Shown here: positions 24,549 to 33,375 of the stretch, piece by piece
Position numbering within the stretch: the stretch's first letter is position 1
Layout: each line of letters opens with the position of its first letter
Assembly: GCA_035566435.1 (NCBI GenBank)
Contig: DATMRF010000045.1
Span: forward strand, 3,510-67,509
Length of the DNA stretch: 64,000 bases
Source: DATMRF01 sp035566435
GTDB taxonomy: Bacteria; Verrucomicrobiota; Verrucomicrobiia; Limisphaerales; UBA8199
Reading direction: 5' to 3'
The notes under the pieces: generated by a model
What the model was told of the DNA's origin: nothing
Databases searched by the model: none
Seen by the model: only the letters and a program-made list of their open reading frames with translations
Made by a program: the position numbers and the translations under genes

Positions 24549-24815
24549 TCAGTGGTGGCCCAGGAGCCCACCCAGAAGACCGAGGGCAAGCGCGGCAAAC
24601 GCGAACAGGACACCTAGCACCAATAGTATAGTTCCGATGATTCCGCAGATGCGACCCGCGTTCGTCAGGGACCGGCCGCTTGGGTCCATCGCGCCGGAAT
24701 CCATTTGCTTCAGATCGCCGGTTCCCATGACCCAGGCGACGATGCCAAGCGGGGCGCAGATCACCAGGCTGAGAATCCCGAAGACTAGAATGAGAGTACC
24801 GTGGTGTGGTTTCAT
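24549..24815 (-). CDS. DUF4190-type small membrane protein
   Basis: An 88-residue protein with two transmembrane segments: LILVFGILSLVICAPLGIVAWVMG and ICGIIGTILLVLGVLFAFAALALGLLGG, separated by a polar linker with DLKQMDSGAMDPSGRSLTNAGRI. This two-helix layout with DxxxMxxGxMDPxGRxxTxxG is typical of DUF4190 proteins of unknown function. ATG 24815 is preferred to an upstream GTG. Confidence 0.82.
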   Translation of the reverse strand: MKPHHGTLILVFGILSLVICAPLGIVAWVMGTGDLKQMDSGAMDPSGRSLTNAGRICGIIGTILLVLGVLFAFAALALGLLGGLLGHH

Positions 24816-24939
24816 AATAGGGTTCAACTTTGCCAAGGTGAATAGGCCAACCAAGGCCGGCCTGCAAGCGCCAAATCACGAACGAAAATCCCAGTGCCCA
24901 TCAGCCTTCATCCGTGCTTCGAGCTGGCCCCGCCAAAAC

Positions 24940-26142
24940 TCAATAAAGGAGGTAAGGCCTGCGGGTCTCTCCCCACGTGCGCTCGTCAGCAGTTAGCCTG
25001 TTATCAAAATCCTCCGCCTCGGCGGAAACGTTGTCCACCCATTCCCGAAGAAACGTGCCGCCGCTTAACAGGTCGATCGCCAGCCGGCCCGTCTCGTATT
25101 CGTACTCGAACCGATGCCACAGCTCATAATCCGGGTATTCCAGCCGGATGGCCTTCAAGAGCAGCGCGCCGAGCCTATAGGGCCGGAAGTGCTCGGGCCG
25201 GTAGCCCGAGTAATCGGTGTGAACCTGCACGCCGGAACACAGCTTGCCCTTATGTTTCTGGAAGGTCGGTTCAAAATAGCAGCGACGCAGTTGGCAACCC
25301 GTAAGCCATTCCGGGGCGAAGTCCTGCGCCTGCCGCAGGACCCGGTCGAAGTCGATGTCCGGCGCGCCGACCATCTCCAGCGGGTGCGTCGTCCCTCGCC
25401 CCTCGGAAAGCGTCGTCCCCTCGAACAACACGGTGCCGGGGAAGCAGCGGGTCATGTTCAGGCAGGAAGCGTTTGGACTCGGGTTCACCCACGGCAACTC
25501 GAACACCGGCCAACCGTAACCTGGCGGAGCGTCCGGTTGGTAACCGACCATCGCGATCACGCGCAGGCCCAGTTTGATTCCCCGGAGCGCCACATACCAT
25601 TGCGCGAACTCGCCGAGCGTCAGCCCATGCCGCATGAGCACCGGCCCCACGCCCACGAAACTCTCCCACCCCGGCTCCAGGATTGTCCCCTCGATAGTCC
25701 GGCCCGCCGGGTTCGGCCGGTCCAGCACCCAGACGCTCTTGCCCGTCTCCGCTGCGGCTTCGATCACATAGGCCAGCGTCGTCAGGAACGTGTAGATGCG
25801 CGTGCCGATATCCTGAAGGTCCACCAGCACCACATCAAACGTGTCGAGCATGCGCGCGGTCGGACGGCGCACCTTGCCATACAAACTAAACACCGGGATG
25901 CGCAGCGCTGGATCTTCGTAATCCTCCGACTCGATCATGTTGTCCTGTTTGTCGCCGCGCATGCCGTGCTGGGGGCCCAGCGCGGCGGTCAATCGGAGGT
26001 CGGGACAGGCGGCCAGGGCGTCGAGCACATGCTGGCCCTCACGGGTGACAGACGCCGGATGGCCCAGCAGCGCCACGCGCCGTCCCTGCAATGCGCCGCG
26101 CACACTGGCGTCTTCCAGGAGGCGCTCAACACCAAGTTTCAT
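24940..26142 (-). CDS. DUF1343 protein, NamZ-like exo-beta-N-acetylmuramidase
   Basis: A 400-residue protein of the DUF1343 family, whose characterised member NamZ removes terminal N-acetylmuramic acid from peptidoglycan fragments. Motifs: LGHPASVT, LGPQHGMRGDKQDNMIESED, LVDLQDIGTRIYTFLTTL, VLDRPNPAGR, LPWVNPSPN, EGTTLSEGRGTTHPLEMVGAP. No signal peptide is apparent from ATG 26142, so either it is cytoplasmic, acting on imported muropeptides, or export occurs by another route. The nine upstream codons to 26169 look non-native. Confidence 0.9.
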   Translation of the reverse strand: MKLGVERLLEDASVRGALQGRRVALLGHPASVTREGQHVLDALAACPDLRLTAALGPQHGMRGDKQDNMIESEDYEDPALRIPVFSLYGKVRRPTARMLDTFDVVLVDLQDIGTRIYTFLTTLAYVIEAAAETGKSVWVLDRPNPAGRTIEGTILEPGWESFVGVGPVLMRHGLTLGEFAQWYVALRGIKLGLRVIAMVGYQPDAPPGYGWPVFELPWVNPSPNASCLNMTRCFPGTVLFEGTTLSEGRGTTHPLEMVGAPDIDFDRVLRQAQDFAPEWLTGCQLRRCYFEPTFQKHKGKLCSGVQVHTDYSGYRPEHFRPYRLGALLLKAIRLEYPDYELWHRFEYEYETGRLAIDLLSGGTFLREWVDNVSAEAEDFDNRLTADERTWGETRRPYLLY

Positions 26143-26283
26143 GGTCGGGAAGGGAATTTGGCAGGGCAATCCGGGCTGAGCGAGCCATTTAACCCGATCA
26201 CGCTGCGGCAGGGCAAAAGCGGCGTAGCCGCCAACGCGGGCCGTCGAGACGGCGTCGGACCGGCCGGTTTGCCGTCACCCGCC

Positions 26284-26685
26284 TTACTTCCGGCTATAGT
26301 TGAGATTCAGCTTGTAGCGCAGAAGGATCTGGCAGGGCGCCCGCTCCAAACTGCCCTTCCGGTGCCAGCCCTGGCAGCGGATTTCGCCTACCGCCACCTT
26401 GCGGCGGCCTGCCACCGCAGTTGCAAGCACTTCGCTGAGATCAAAATCACCGCCCACACATTCCCCGCTCGGGCAAACAAAACAAAAGGCCGATTTTGCG
26501 TGTTCCACGTTAACTTTGTACTTCAATCCGCTGTTCCGCGCCTGGCTGTGGGTATCGATGTGTTCAAGGTCCACCGTCAAGGTTTTCAATTGGGGAAACT
26601 TCTCCGCCAGGCTGACGGAATCCTTGGCGCGCTGGCTCTGCCGCAGGCGGTGTTCCGCCCGCGGATTGCTTTTGCGAGTGTGCAT
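26284..26685 (-). CDS. Conserved-looking hypothetical protein with Cys pair
   Basis: A 133-residue protein, basic N-terminus, then an alpha/beta-like region with CFVCPSGECVGGDFDLSEVL (three cysteines within nine residues, possibly a metal site) and a C-terminal strand-rich part with CQGW and ILLRYKLNLNY. The regular strand pattern and lack of low-complexity favour a real gene. Not recognised. It sits upstream of the NamZ-like gene on the same strand, 141 bp away. Confidence 0.6.
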   Translation of the reverse strand: MHTRKSNPRAEHRLRQSQRAKDSVSLAEKFPQLKTLTVDLEHIDTHSQARNSGLKYKVNVEHAKSAFCFVCPSGECVGGDFDLSEVLATAVAGRRKVAVGEIRCQGWHRKGSLERAPCQILLRYKLNLNYSRK

Positions 26686-27131
26686 TATGATTTGCCTCCG
26701 GTTGAGCTGGGAACCGCAGTTCCATCTCCGGTCAGGTTCCCAATGTACGATTGATTTTGCATAGACACGCTCATTCGAAAGAGCCTTGTGCGGCTCGCGG
26801 ACTATCCGCGTCCGGCAGGTTTTAAACGATCAGTGAGGACGTTCACCTGAGGATTCACTGAGTCACGAAGGCGCCAATCTCTCCGAATGAGGCCCGAGGA
26901 TAGCCGCCCGGAGGAAGAACGCAAGCAGCAAGTTCCCGCGGGGAAAATAGGCCGCACGATTCCTTCCAGTGGCTCCTCCTGCCACATAAATACGGCGTTC
27001 CGGCCGGTTTCGGAACGCCGTATTTGTCCCGCAGGGAAAAGTTTTGTCCTGCGCCTTGAAAATACTTCCGTCCGCGCGTGGGATCGGGCAAGTTGAGCAC
27101 GTTACAAGAACTACTCGACACCAAACCTATT
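26686..27131. other. Gene-free region with a strong hairpin
   Basis: Between divergent genes. Apart from the 15-bp stem described separately I see only short unremarkable sequence; the reading frame on the minus strand (26855-27190) crosses the hairpin and is antisense to a better gene. Confidence 0.5.
26988..27025. terminator. 15-bp perfect stem hairpin
   Basis: AAATACGGCGTTCCG and CGGAACGCCGTATTT form a 15-bp perfect stem around an 8-nt loop. AAA and TTT at the edges would allow bidirectional terminator function, but it lies upstream, not downstream, of both flanking genes. Confidence 0.55.
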
Positions 27132-27452
27132 ATGGCATCTGAAGTCTTTCGAGCCAGCCGCTGGACCCGGGGCAATTTCCTCTTTCCCACCTACATCGAG
27201 GTGAGCGACAAATCAATCACGCGCCGCAAGCGGTCCTGGTTCAGCAAGGACGAGATCAACATCAGCATCAGCAAAGTAGCTTCCGTTCACATCAAGACGG
27301 GCCTGATCTGGTCCGAGATCCTCATCGAATCCTCAGGCGGCACCGATCCGTTCCGCAGCCATGGCCACAGCAAGGGCGACGCGGTGCGCATCAAGGAACT
27401 CATCGAAAATGCCCAGGCACAATTTGCAAGGCGGCCTGAGGGGCAGGAGTAA
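27132..27452 (+). CDS. Small bacterial PH-like domain protein
   Basis: A 106-residue protein. The pattern FRASRWTRGNFLFPTYIEVSDKSITRRKRSWFSKDEINISISKVASVHIKTGLIWSEILIESSGG is a seven-strand-type layout seen in bacterial PH-like (bPH) domains, and a final helix follows (AVRIKELIENAQAQ). ATG 27132 chosen over an upstream alternative. Binding partner and function unknown. It converges with the MFS gene 57 bp downstream. Confidence 0.75.
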   Translation: MASEVFRASRWTRGNFLFPTYIEVSDKSITRRKRSWFSKDEINISISKVASVHIKTGLIWSEILIESSGGTDPFRSHGHSKGDAVRIKELIENAQAQFARRPEGQE

Positions 27453-27508
27453 GAGCGAGGCAGCGAAACGTGATGCGTGAACCGTGACACCTGACACTTG
27501 CCGCCCGG

Positions 27509-28810
27509 TCACGTCGCATCGAGCCGGCCGTAGTTCCTGATCTCGGGCCAAAGGGCGGCGACCACGAGCACCACGAGAATCGTGCCCACACCGCCGGAGA
27601 CGACCGAGACGATGGCACCGGTTGAAATAGCGTGCCCCATTACCGGGCCAAACCAGTGCGCGACAAAACCGGACTCGAAGCCGCCGAGTTCGTTCGAGGT
27701 GCCGATAAACAAGCTGTTAACCGCCGAAACGCGCCCCCGCTTTTCATCGGGAGTTAGCAGTTGCACCAGCGTATGGCGCACCACGACGCTGACGTTATCC
27801 ACGAAACCGCAGATAAACAGCATAACAAATGAAAGTGGAAACCAGCGGGAGAACCCGAAACCGATGGTCGCGAACCCGAAAACCGCCACGGCGTAGAGCA
27901 GCGTTCGGCCGGCCTTTTGCAAGGGAGGCCGATGCGCCAGGACCAGCGCGCATAACAGCGAACCGAGCGGCAGGGCCGCTTGCAGGAAACCCAGAATGGT
28001 GGGGCCGGCGTTGAGAATCTCCCTGGTGTAGACCGGCAGCAGCGTCGTGGCTCCGCCGAGCAGGACGGCGAACATATCCAGCGTGATGATCCCCAATATG
28101 ATCGGACTGCCAAAAACGAATTTGAACCCGACGACGAGGTTGCGCAGCGTCATCTTTTCTTTGAGCGCCACGATGTGGCTCCGGCGCACAAAGCCGATGA
28201 GACCCACGCACAGGAACGAGGCGACAGCATTGAACGCATAGACCGGCGCCGCGTGATGACTCAGGGCGATCAGGGCGCCGCCCGCAGCCGGCCCGGCCAC
28301 CGACGACAACTGAAAGCTGCCACTGCTCCAGGTAACGGCCCGGGAGAATTCCTGGCGGGAGACCAGGTGAGGCAGGAAGGCCGAACTGGCTGGCCAGAGA
28401 AACGTTCGCGCCGTCCCGGCGACGAACAGGCACGCGTAGATCCATTTGACGTCCGCCCGAAACGCCGAGATAAGCGTCAGTCCTACGCTGGCGACGCCGA
28501 TGGCCAGGTTCATCAGGATGATGATGCGTTTGCGCTCGTAGTTGTCAGCTGCGTGCCCGGCGGGCAGGGTGAAGAGCACCATCGGCACCATCTGAGTCAA
28601 ACCCACGAGGCCGAGGGCCAGAGCGGAGCGAGTTCGGTCGTACAACTCCCAACCGACGGCTACCGTCAGCATCTGCTGGCCCAGCGAGGAGATGAAGCGC
28701 GCGAGGAGATAGAGCAGCAGATCCCGGTTCCGCAGCACCGCGTACGGGTCATGCTTGGCGGTACGCGACGCCGGCGTCGCCGATTCAGAGGATGCGCCCG
28801 GATTTGTCAC
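27509..28810 (-). CDS. Major facilitator superfamily transporter
   Basis: A 433-residue protein with about 12 transmembrane helices. The N-terminal half resembles the MFS_3/enterobactin-exporter-like branch (LLYLLARFISSLGQQMLTVAVGWELYDRTRSALALGLVGL; GHAADNYERKRIIIL for the loop 2-3 motif). Substrate unknown; efflux is most likely for this branch. The start is GTG. infA lies 53 bp downstream of its own gene on the same strand, upstream of this one. Confidence 0.9.
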   Translation of the reverse strand: MTNPGASSESATPASRTAKHDPYAVLRNRDLLLYLLARFISSLGQQMLTVAVGWELYDRTRSALALGLVGLTQMVPMVLFTLPAGHAADNYERKRIIILMNLAIGVASVGLTLISAFRADVKWIYACLFVAGTARTFLWPASSAFLPHLVSRQEFSRAVTWSSGSFQLSSVAGPAAGGALIALSHHAAPVYAFNAVASFLCVGLIGFVRRSHIVALKEKMTLRNLVVGFKFVFGSPIILGIITLDMFAVLLGGATTLLPVYTREILNAGPTILGFLQAALPLGSLLCALVLAHRPPLQKAGRTLLYAVAVFGFATIGFGFSRWFPLSFVMLFICGFVDNVSVVVRHTLVQLLTPDEKRGRVSAVNSLFIGTSNELGGFESGFVAHWFGPVMGHAISTGAIVSVVSGGVGTILVVLVVAALWPEIRNYGRLDAT

Positions 28811-28862
28811 TCTGAAGCCAATTATAGCTGGCTAAAGGCAAATGAGGAGATTCCTTTGGCCG

Positions 28863-29081
28863 CTACTTCAGCCGGTAGGTAATCCGCGCCTTGCTAAGGT
28901 CGTAAGGGGACATCTCGAGCCGGACCCGGTCGCCGACGGTCAGCCGCACGAAATGTTTGCGCATTTTGCCGGAGAGATGCGCGAGGACCTCGTGCTGGTT
29001 GTCCAGCTTGACCCGGAACATGGTGCCGGGAAGAACGATCGAAATCGTACCTTCGAGCTCAATCGGTTCTTCGTTACTCAT
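28863..29081 (-). CDS. infA: Translation initiation factor IF-1
   Basis: A 72-residue S1/OB-fold protein binding the 30S A-site. The full IF-1 pattern is present: IELEGTISIVLPGTMFRVKLDNQHEVLAHLSGKMRKHFVRLTVGDRVRLEMSPYDLSKARITYRLK-like order with conserved GKMRK and PYDL motifs. It is not in a ribosomal protein cluster here; it lies upstream of an MFS gene. Length and sequence are standard. Confidence 0.98.
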   Translation of the reverse strand: MSNEEPIELEGTISIVLPGTMFRVKLDNQHEVLAHLSGKMRKHFVRLTVGDRVRLEMSPYDLSKARITYRLK

Positions 29082-29440
29082 GGGTTTGGCTTCTGAACGG
29101 ATCGGGAATATCGCTGGTCAGCGCTCCCCCGACAGCTAAACATCCGATTGGTTCCATGCTTTGTTAATCGCTCTTGGACTGCTATCACCGCCGTCATGCT
29201 CGCCAGGCACGGAACAGTACGAACCTAAGCCCGACGCCACTGAACGGGGACACCAGCCATCATCCCGAGTAACGGCAGTCTATCTCATTTTCCCGCCGCA
29301 AAGCAAGGGTTTTAGTCGGCGGTCCGTAACTCGCCACGGTTGGGGCGCGGGATTCCAATCCCGCGAAAGGTTGGAAAACGCGTGAAGACAAACGCGGGAT
29401 TGGAATCCTGCGCCTCGGCCATAAATGAGTTATCGCCGTG
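29082..29440. other. Gene-free region between infA and sulfatase genes
   Basis: No credible reading frame. It holds the dispersed palindromic element at 29338-29420 and otherwise featureless sequence, presumably including the infA promoter near 29085-29180. Confidence 0.5.
29338..29420. repeat. Dispersed CGCGGGATTCCAATCCCGCG element, copy A
   Basis: CACGGTTGGGGCGCGGGATT then CCAATCCCGCGAAA, about 30 variable bases, then CGCGGGATTGGAATCCTGCG. A second copy with the same order of parts is at 46758-46840. Confidence 0.7.
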
Positions 29441-30910
29441 TCAGGATCCGGAGCGGGCGGCGGGCCGTGTTTCTGGTAGTTCCCCGGCCTTTTTGACTGG
29501 GAATTGATCCGATTCCGTCCGCGCGCTTTTCATGAATTTTTCGATCCTTGCGACTACATACCCGTACTTATCAGCCACGTCGTGTTTTTCACCGGGATCG
29601 GTTTTCAGATCGTAAAGTTCCAGGGGTCCGTCAGCTTGCAGCCGGACCGCCTTCCAGTCGCCGAGGCGGAGAGCTTGCTTAAAGCCACCCTCGTGGAATT
29701 CCCAATAAAGGAAGTTGTGACGGTTGGTCTGGACCTGGCCCAGCAGCCCCGGGAGCATCGAGAGGCCGTCGATTCTCGCCGGCGGCCTGGCCCCGCCGAT
29801 TTGGCAGGCCGTCGGTAGAAAATCCCAGAAGCTCCAAACCAAATCGCTCACGCGTCCCGGTTTAATCTTGCCTGGCCAGCGCACGATCATTGGGACTCGA
29901 ATCCCGCCCTCATAAAGGTCGCGCTTGATGCCCCGCAGCGGCCCTGAACTCTCGAAAAATTTTGGGTCCACGCCACCCTCCTTATGCGGGCCGTTGTCGC
30001 TGGTGAACAGGACGATGGTGTTGTCGTCAATTTTGAGTTCTTTAAGCTTGTCGAGAATCTTGCCGACGGTCGCGTCCAGCCGCGTGATCATGGCGGCCTT
30101 GTTCTTTTCGACCTGGGGCCAGGACTCGCTCGAGTAAGGCTCATCCCCGGGCACTTGCATCCCGTTGCCCGAGCGGCGGCCTTCCTCATTGTTCGCATGC
30201 GGAATGGTGAAGGCGAGGTATAGGAAAAACGGGCGGTGATGGTTAAGGGGATTCGGTTGGTTGATCTTAATGAAATTCAACGCCGCAGTCTCGAAGAGGT
30301 CATGGGTGTAGAGCGCCTTTTTTCCGGCGTCGTTTTCGATCAACGCCATCCGAGAGAACCCAAGGGTTGGGTCGTAACGCCACAGGTGGTCGGTGTAATA
30401 GTCGTGCGCGTGTGTCTGGTCGAGATAGCCGCCGAACTCGTCGAATCCGTGGTCCTGGGGCATGCCCGTCGTGTTTTCGTTGCCCAGTCCCCATTTGCCT
30501 ATCAAACCGGTGTGGTAGCCGGCCTTTTTCAACAGCTCGGCAACGGTCACATCCTGGGGACGCAAGGCCACCGCGGCGTTCCCGCGAATGTAAGCGTGCC
30601 CCGTGTGCAGACCGGTCATCAGCGCGCAACGTGACGGCGCGCAGACCGTGCTGCCTGCGTAGAAGTCGGTGAAGCGTACGCCCTCGGCAGCGAGCTTGTC
30701 GATGTTCGGCGTCTTGATTTTGGTCTGGCCGTAGCAACCGAGGTCGCCATAGCCAAGGTCATCGGCAACGATCAACAGAATGTTCGGCTTGCGAGGCGCG
30801 GGCGCGGGCATCAGCGGAGCAGAGGCGGACGTGGGGGCTGACGCGCCCGCCAACGGCAGGCAGGCCAGCAAAGCCGGAACGAGGGATGGCCAGGAGCGGC
30901 TGAGCTTCAT
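29441..30910 (-). CDS. Secreted sulfatase (arylsulfatase family)
   Basis: A 489-residue protein with signal peptide (LVPALLACLPLAGASA). The alkaline-phosphatase-superfamily sulfatase motifs are intact: NILLIVADDLGYGDLGCYG with metal-binding Asp pair, VCAPSRCALMTGLHTG with the CxPSR formylglycine cysteine, KWGLG, VLFTSDNGPH and GGIRVPMIVRWPGK. It is a Cys-type sulfatase needing a formylglycine-generating enzyme, not encoded here. The likely substrate is a sulfated polysaccharide. The upstream extension of 151 codons shown by the open frame has no protein-like character; ATG 30910 gives a proper signal peptide. Confidence 0.94.
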   Translation of the reverse strand: MKLSRSWPSLVPALLACLPLAGASAPTSASAPLMPAPAPRKPNILLIVADDLGYGDLGCYGQTKIKTPNIDKLAAEGVRFTDFYAGSTVCAPSRCALMTGLHTGHAYIRGNAAVALRPQDVTVAELLKKAGYHTGLIGKWGLGNENTTGMPQDHGFDEFGGYLDQTHAHDYYTDHLWRYDPTLGFSRMALIENDAGKKALYTHDLFETAALNFIKINQPNPLNHHRPFFLYLAFTIPHANNEEGRRSGNGMQVPGDEPYSSESWPQVEKNKAAMITRLDATVGKILDKLKELKIDDNTIVLFTSDNGPHKEGGVDPKFFESSGPLRGIKRDLYEGGIRVPMIVRWPGKIKPGRVSDLVWSFWDFLPTACQIGGARPPARIDGLSMLPGLLGQVQTNRHNFLYWEFHEGGFKQALRLGDWKAVRLQADGPLELYDLKTDPGEKHDVADKYGYVVARIEKFMKSARTESDQFPVKKAGELPETRPAARSGS

Positions 30911-31009
30911 ATGACGGCGGATTTTGGCCGAGGCAAACCCTTCGGTCCAATCAATTCCGCGCGCGATTCGGATTGCATTTGAGACCGTTCGAGGCAATTT
31001 GGAGCAAAA

Positions 31010-31585
31010 ATGGCTCCCGAACCAGAATCTATTCCCCCGAGCGGGCAGCCGGGGATGCCTCCGTTGTCGGCGCCTCCCGGGCGAAGACGCTCCTCTCGAG
31101 GGCACCGAGGCGGCCGTGGCCGACGGCGGAAGCCACCCCAACCCCAATCGCATGCCGAGCAGGCTCCGTTGCTCGAGGCGGAACCGGTCCCGCGTCCGGA
31201 GCGACTGGAACCCGAGCCGCCCTTCGAGCGCGAAGGCGAACCACCGTTCGAGCCAGAGGACGAACCGGCCGAGGAAGCCTCCGCGATTTCTTCCGCACCC
31301 TCCTCTGGCGAGTCGCCGGACGCTCCGAGCCAGGCCCCGGTCGCGCGCGCGAGGCCCTCTCAACCCGCCTCACCCGCCTCAGTCCGGAAAGCGCTGGAGG
31401 AGGTCAACGAAGTTGTAGTCGCGCTCCGGGAGGCGCTCGACGATATGGAAGACGTGGAGGAATTGCTCGAGCAATTCGAACGCCAGAAGGATGCGGATGA
31501 GCGAGAAATCGAAGCACTCCGCCGTTCATTGCGGCAACTGCAGCGCCCGCGCGAGGGCGGTCACCCGCCGCGGGGAAGGTCGTGA
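31010..31585 (+). CDS. Pro/Arg/Glu-rich protein with C-terminal coiled coil
   Basis: A 191-residue protein. Residues 1-125 are low-complexity, with Arg/Gly-rich (SRGHRGGRGRRRK) and Pro/Glu-rich (EPEPPFEREGEPPFEPEDEP) segments. Residues about 125-180 form a confident coiled coil (VRKALEEVNEVVVALREALDDMEDVEELLEQFERQKDADEREIEALRRSLRQ). The basic Arg-Gly tract suggests nucleic-acid binding. No family recognised. It is divergent from the sulfatase gene and 11 bp upstream of the uracil-DNA glycosylase gene, hence probably its operon partner. Confidence 0.65.
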   Translation: MAPEPESIPPSGQPGMPPLSAPPGRRRSSRGHRGGRGRRRKPPQPQSHAEQAPLLEAEPVPRPERLEPEPPFEREGEPPFEPEDEPAEEASAISSAPSSGESPDAPSQAPVARARPSQPASPASVRKALEEVNEVVVALREALDDMEDVEELLEQFERQKDADEREIEALRRSLRQLQRPREGGHPPRGRS

Positions 31586-31596
31586 GGTAAATCCGG

Positions 31597-32334
31597 GTGA
31601 ACCCGGCAGTGGGAAGCATCAGCAGGCGCCTCGTCGCTGCCGCGCAAGAACTTCGTTCCGCTGTGGACGGGTTGAGATTCTCCTCGCCGATCACGCACGT
31701 CTATAATCCGCTGGCCTACGCATGGGAACCGCACGCCGCTTATCTGCGCCGGTTTGCCAACGGGCGCAAGCGCGTCGTGTTTCTCGGAATGAACCCCGGC
31801 CCCTTCGGCATGGCGCAAACCGGGGTGCCCTTTGGCGAAATCGCAATGGTGCGGAATTGGCTCGGGCTAAGCGGAACGATCAGCAAGCCGGCGAAGGAGC
31901 ATCCACGGCGTCCGGTCACAGGATTTGAGTGTCCGCGTTCCGAGGTCAGCGGCAGACGCTTATGGGGTCTCTTCGCCGAGCGGTTCGGAACGCCGGAGCG
32001 ATTCTTCGCCGAACATCTCGTGCTCAACTATTGCCCGCTGGCCTTTATCGAAGAGAGCGGACGCAATCGCACGCCCGACAAGCTGCCGGCTGCCGAACGG
32101 GCCGCGCTGCTGGCTGTCTGCGACGGGCATTTGCGGGCAGTGCTCGCAGCTCTCGAGCCGGAATGGCTTATAGCCGTTGGGAATTTTGCCTGGCGGAGAG
32201 CCGCGGAAGTGTTGCCGCACGGGAAGCCCAAACTGGGGCGCATCCTTCACCCCAGCCCGGCGAGCCCGACCGCGAATCGCAACTGGGCAGAGGCGGTTAC
32301 GCGGCAACTTAAGAGCTTGGGCGTCTGGACATGA
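31597..32334 (+). CDS. SMUG1-type single-strand-selective uracil-DNA glycosylase
   Basis: A 245-residue base-excision repair enzyme removing uracil (and related bases) from DNA. Motif 1, FLGMNPGPFGMAQTGVPFGE, and motif 2, HPSPASP, define the SMUG1 family (family 3). The start is GTG, with a GAGGT about 10 bp upstream. Bacterial SMUG1 proteins are less common than UNG. The upstream Arg/Gly-rich coiled-coil gene is nearly adjacent. Confidence 0.93.
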   Translation: MNPAVGSISRRLVAAAQELRSAVDGLRFSSPITHVYNPLAYAWEPHAAYLRRFANGRKRVVFLGMNPGPFGMAQTGVPFGEIAMVRNWLGLSGTISKPAKEHPRRPVTGFECPRSEVSGRRLWGLFAERFGTPERFFAEHLVLNYCPLAFIEESGRNRTPDKLPAAERAALLAVCDGHLRAVLAALEPEWLIAVGNFAWRRAAEVLPHGKPKLGRILHPSPASPTANRNWAEAVTRQLKSLGVWT

Positions 32335-32376
32335 ATGAGCTTGTTCCTCTGGTGAGGGGCGTGGTACCTGTGACGG

Positions 32377-33291
32377 ATGCTGCCAACCCGACAAGGCTCG
32401 ATCCGGCTATTCCGCTTCGCAGGGATTGATGTCTTCTTGCATTGGTATTGGTTCCTGATCGCATTCTATGGTATCAGCACGCGCGCGAAGAATTATTCGA
32501 CGCTGCTCTGGCCGGCTTTGGAATACGTAACCCTGTTCGCCATCGTCTTGATGCACGAATTCGGGCATGCACTGGCCTGCCGGCAGGTGGGAGGGAAAGC
32601 CAACCAGATCGTGCTCTGGCCGCTGGGCGGCGTTGCGTACGTGTCGCCGCCGCCCCGCCCCGGCCCAACCCTGTGGAGCATCGCCGCGGGACCGCTCGTG
32701 AACGTGGCGCTGGCCCCGCTCCTGACCGCACTCGCCGTAATAGCGCGGAATTCCGGTTGGCCAGAAACCCTTCCCAATGCCTACGTCTTTGTGCGGACGG
32801 TTTGCTTGATAAATTACGGCTTGCTGATTTTTAATCTCCTGCCGATCTATCCGTTAGATGGGGGCCAGATCTTGCAGTCTCTGCTTTGGTTCGTGCTGGG
32901 GCGCGCACGGAGCCTGTTTGTGGTTTCGATCATTGGATTCATCGGAGTCGCAGGACTGGTTGTGTTGGCGGTGGCTGAGCAGTCCGTCTGGCTCGGAATC
33001 CTGTCGGTGTTTATCCTGCTCAATTGCTGGCGCGGGCTGATGCATGCCCGGTTACTTGCCCGGGTCGCCAAACTTCCGCGCCGTGCAGGGTTCGCCTGTC
33101 CTTCCTGCCGGCAGTCGCCCGTCCAGGGCCCGTTTTGGCGCTGCGCCAAGTGTTTCAAGCCGTTCGACACGTTTGAAACAGGCGCAGTTTGTCCCCACTG
33201 TGGAACTCAGTTTCCTGTCACTCAATGTCTGGATTGCGGTAGCTCACGGCCGTTGGGCGAGTGGGTTCAGCCTCCACCTATACCGGTGTGA
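32377..33291 (+). CDS. Site-2 protease (M50 metallopeptidase) with C-terminal zinc ribbons
   Basis: A 304-residue intramembrane protease. LMHEFGHALACR holds the HExxH-type zinc site, and NLLPIYPLDGGQI supplies the second (NxxPxxxLDGG) motif. About six hydrophobic segments fill residues 10-220. The last 70 residues carry zinc-binding cysteines: CPSC, CAKC, CPHC and CLDC, a double zinc-ribbon not found in the minimal family. The ribbon might recruit substrate or nucleic acid. It lies directly upstream of cbiMQO (85 bp). Confidence 0.9.
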   Translation: MLPTRQGSIRLFRFAGIDVFLHWYWFLIAFYGISTRAKNYSTLLWPALEYVTLFAIVLMHEFGHALACRQVGGKANQIVLWPLGGVAYVSPPPRPGPTLWSIAAGPLVNVALAPLLTALAVIARNSGWPETLPNAYVFVRTVCLINYGLLIFNLLPIYPLDGGQILQSLLWFVLGRARSLFVVSIIGFIGVAGLVVLAVAEQSVWLGILSVFILLNCWRGLMHARLLARVAKLPRRAGFACPSCRQSPVQGPFWRCAKCFKPFDTFETGAVCPHCGTQFPVTQCLDCGSSRPLGEWVQPPPIPV

Positions 33292-33375
33292 TTCCCGTTG
33301 ATTCCCGCCTTGCCTGAAGCCGGTTTTGGTGCCTATCCTGCATTACCGCGGCCGGTAGGCTGCACGCCGAAGAAT

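Noticed and set aside
25114..26754. 546-codon plus-strand frame
   Set aside because: Antisense to the NamZ-like gene and the 26284-26685 gene; no domain recognisable, composition follows GC-rich shadow frames.
33292..33375. Riboswitch ahead of cbiM
   Set aside because: The gap is only 84 bp and lacks the B12 box or nickel-cobalt (czcD) motif.
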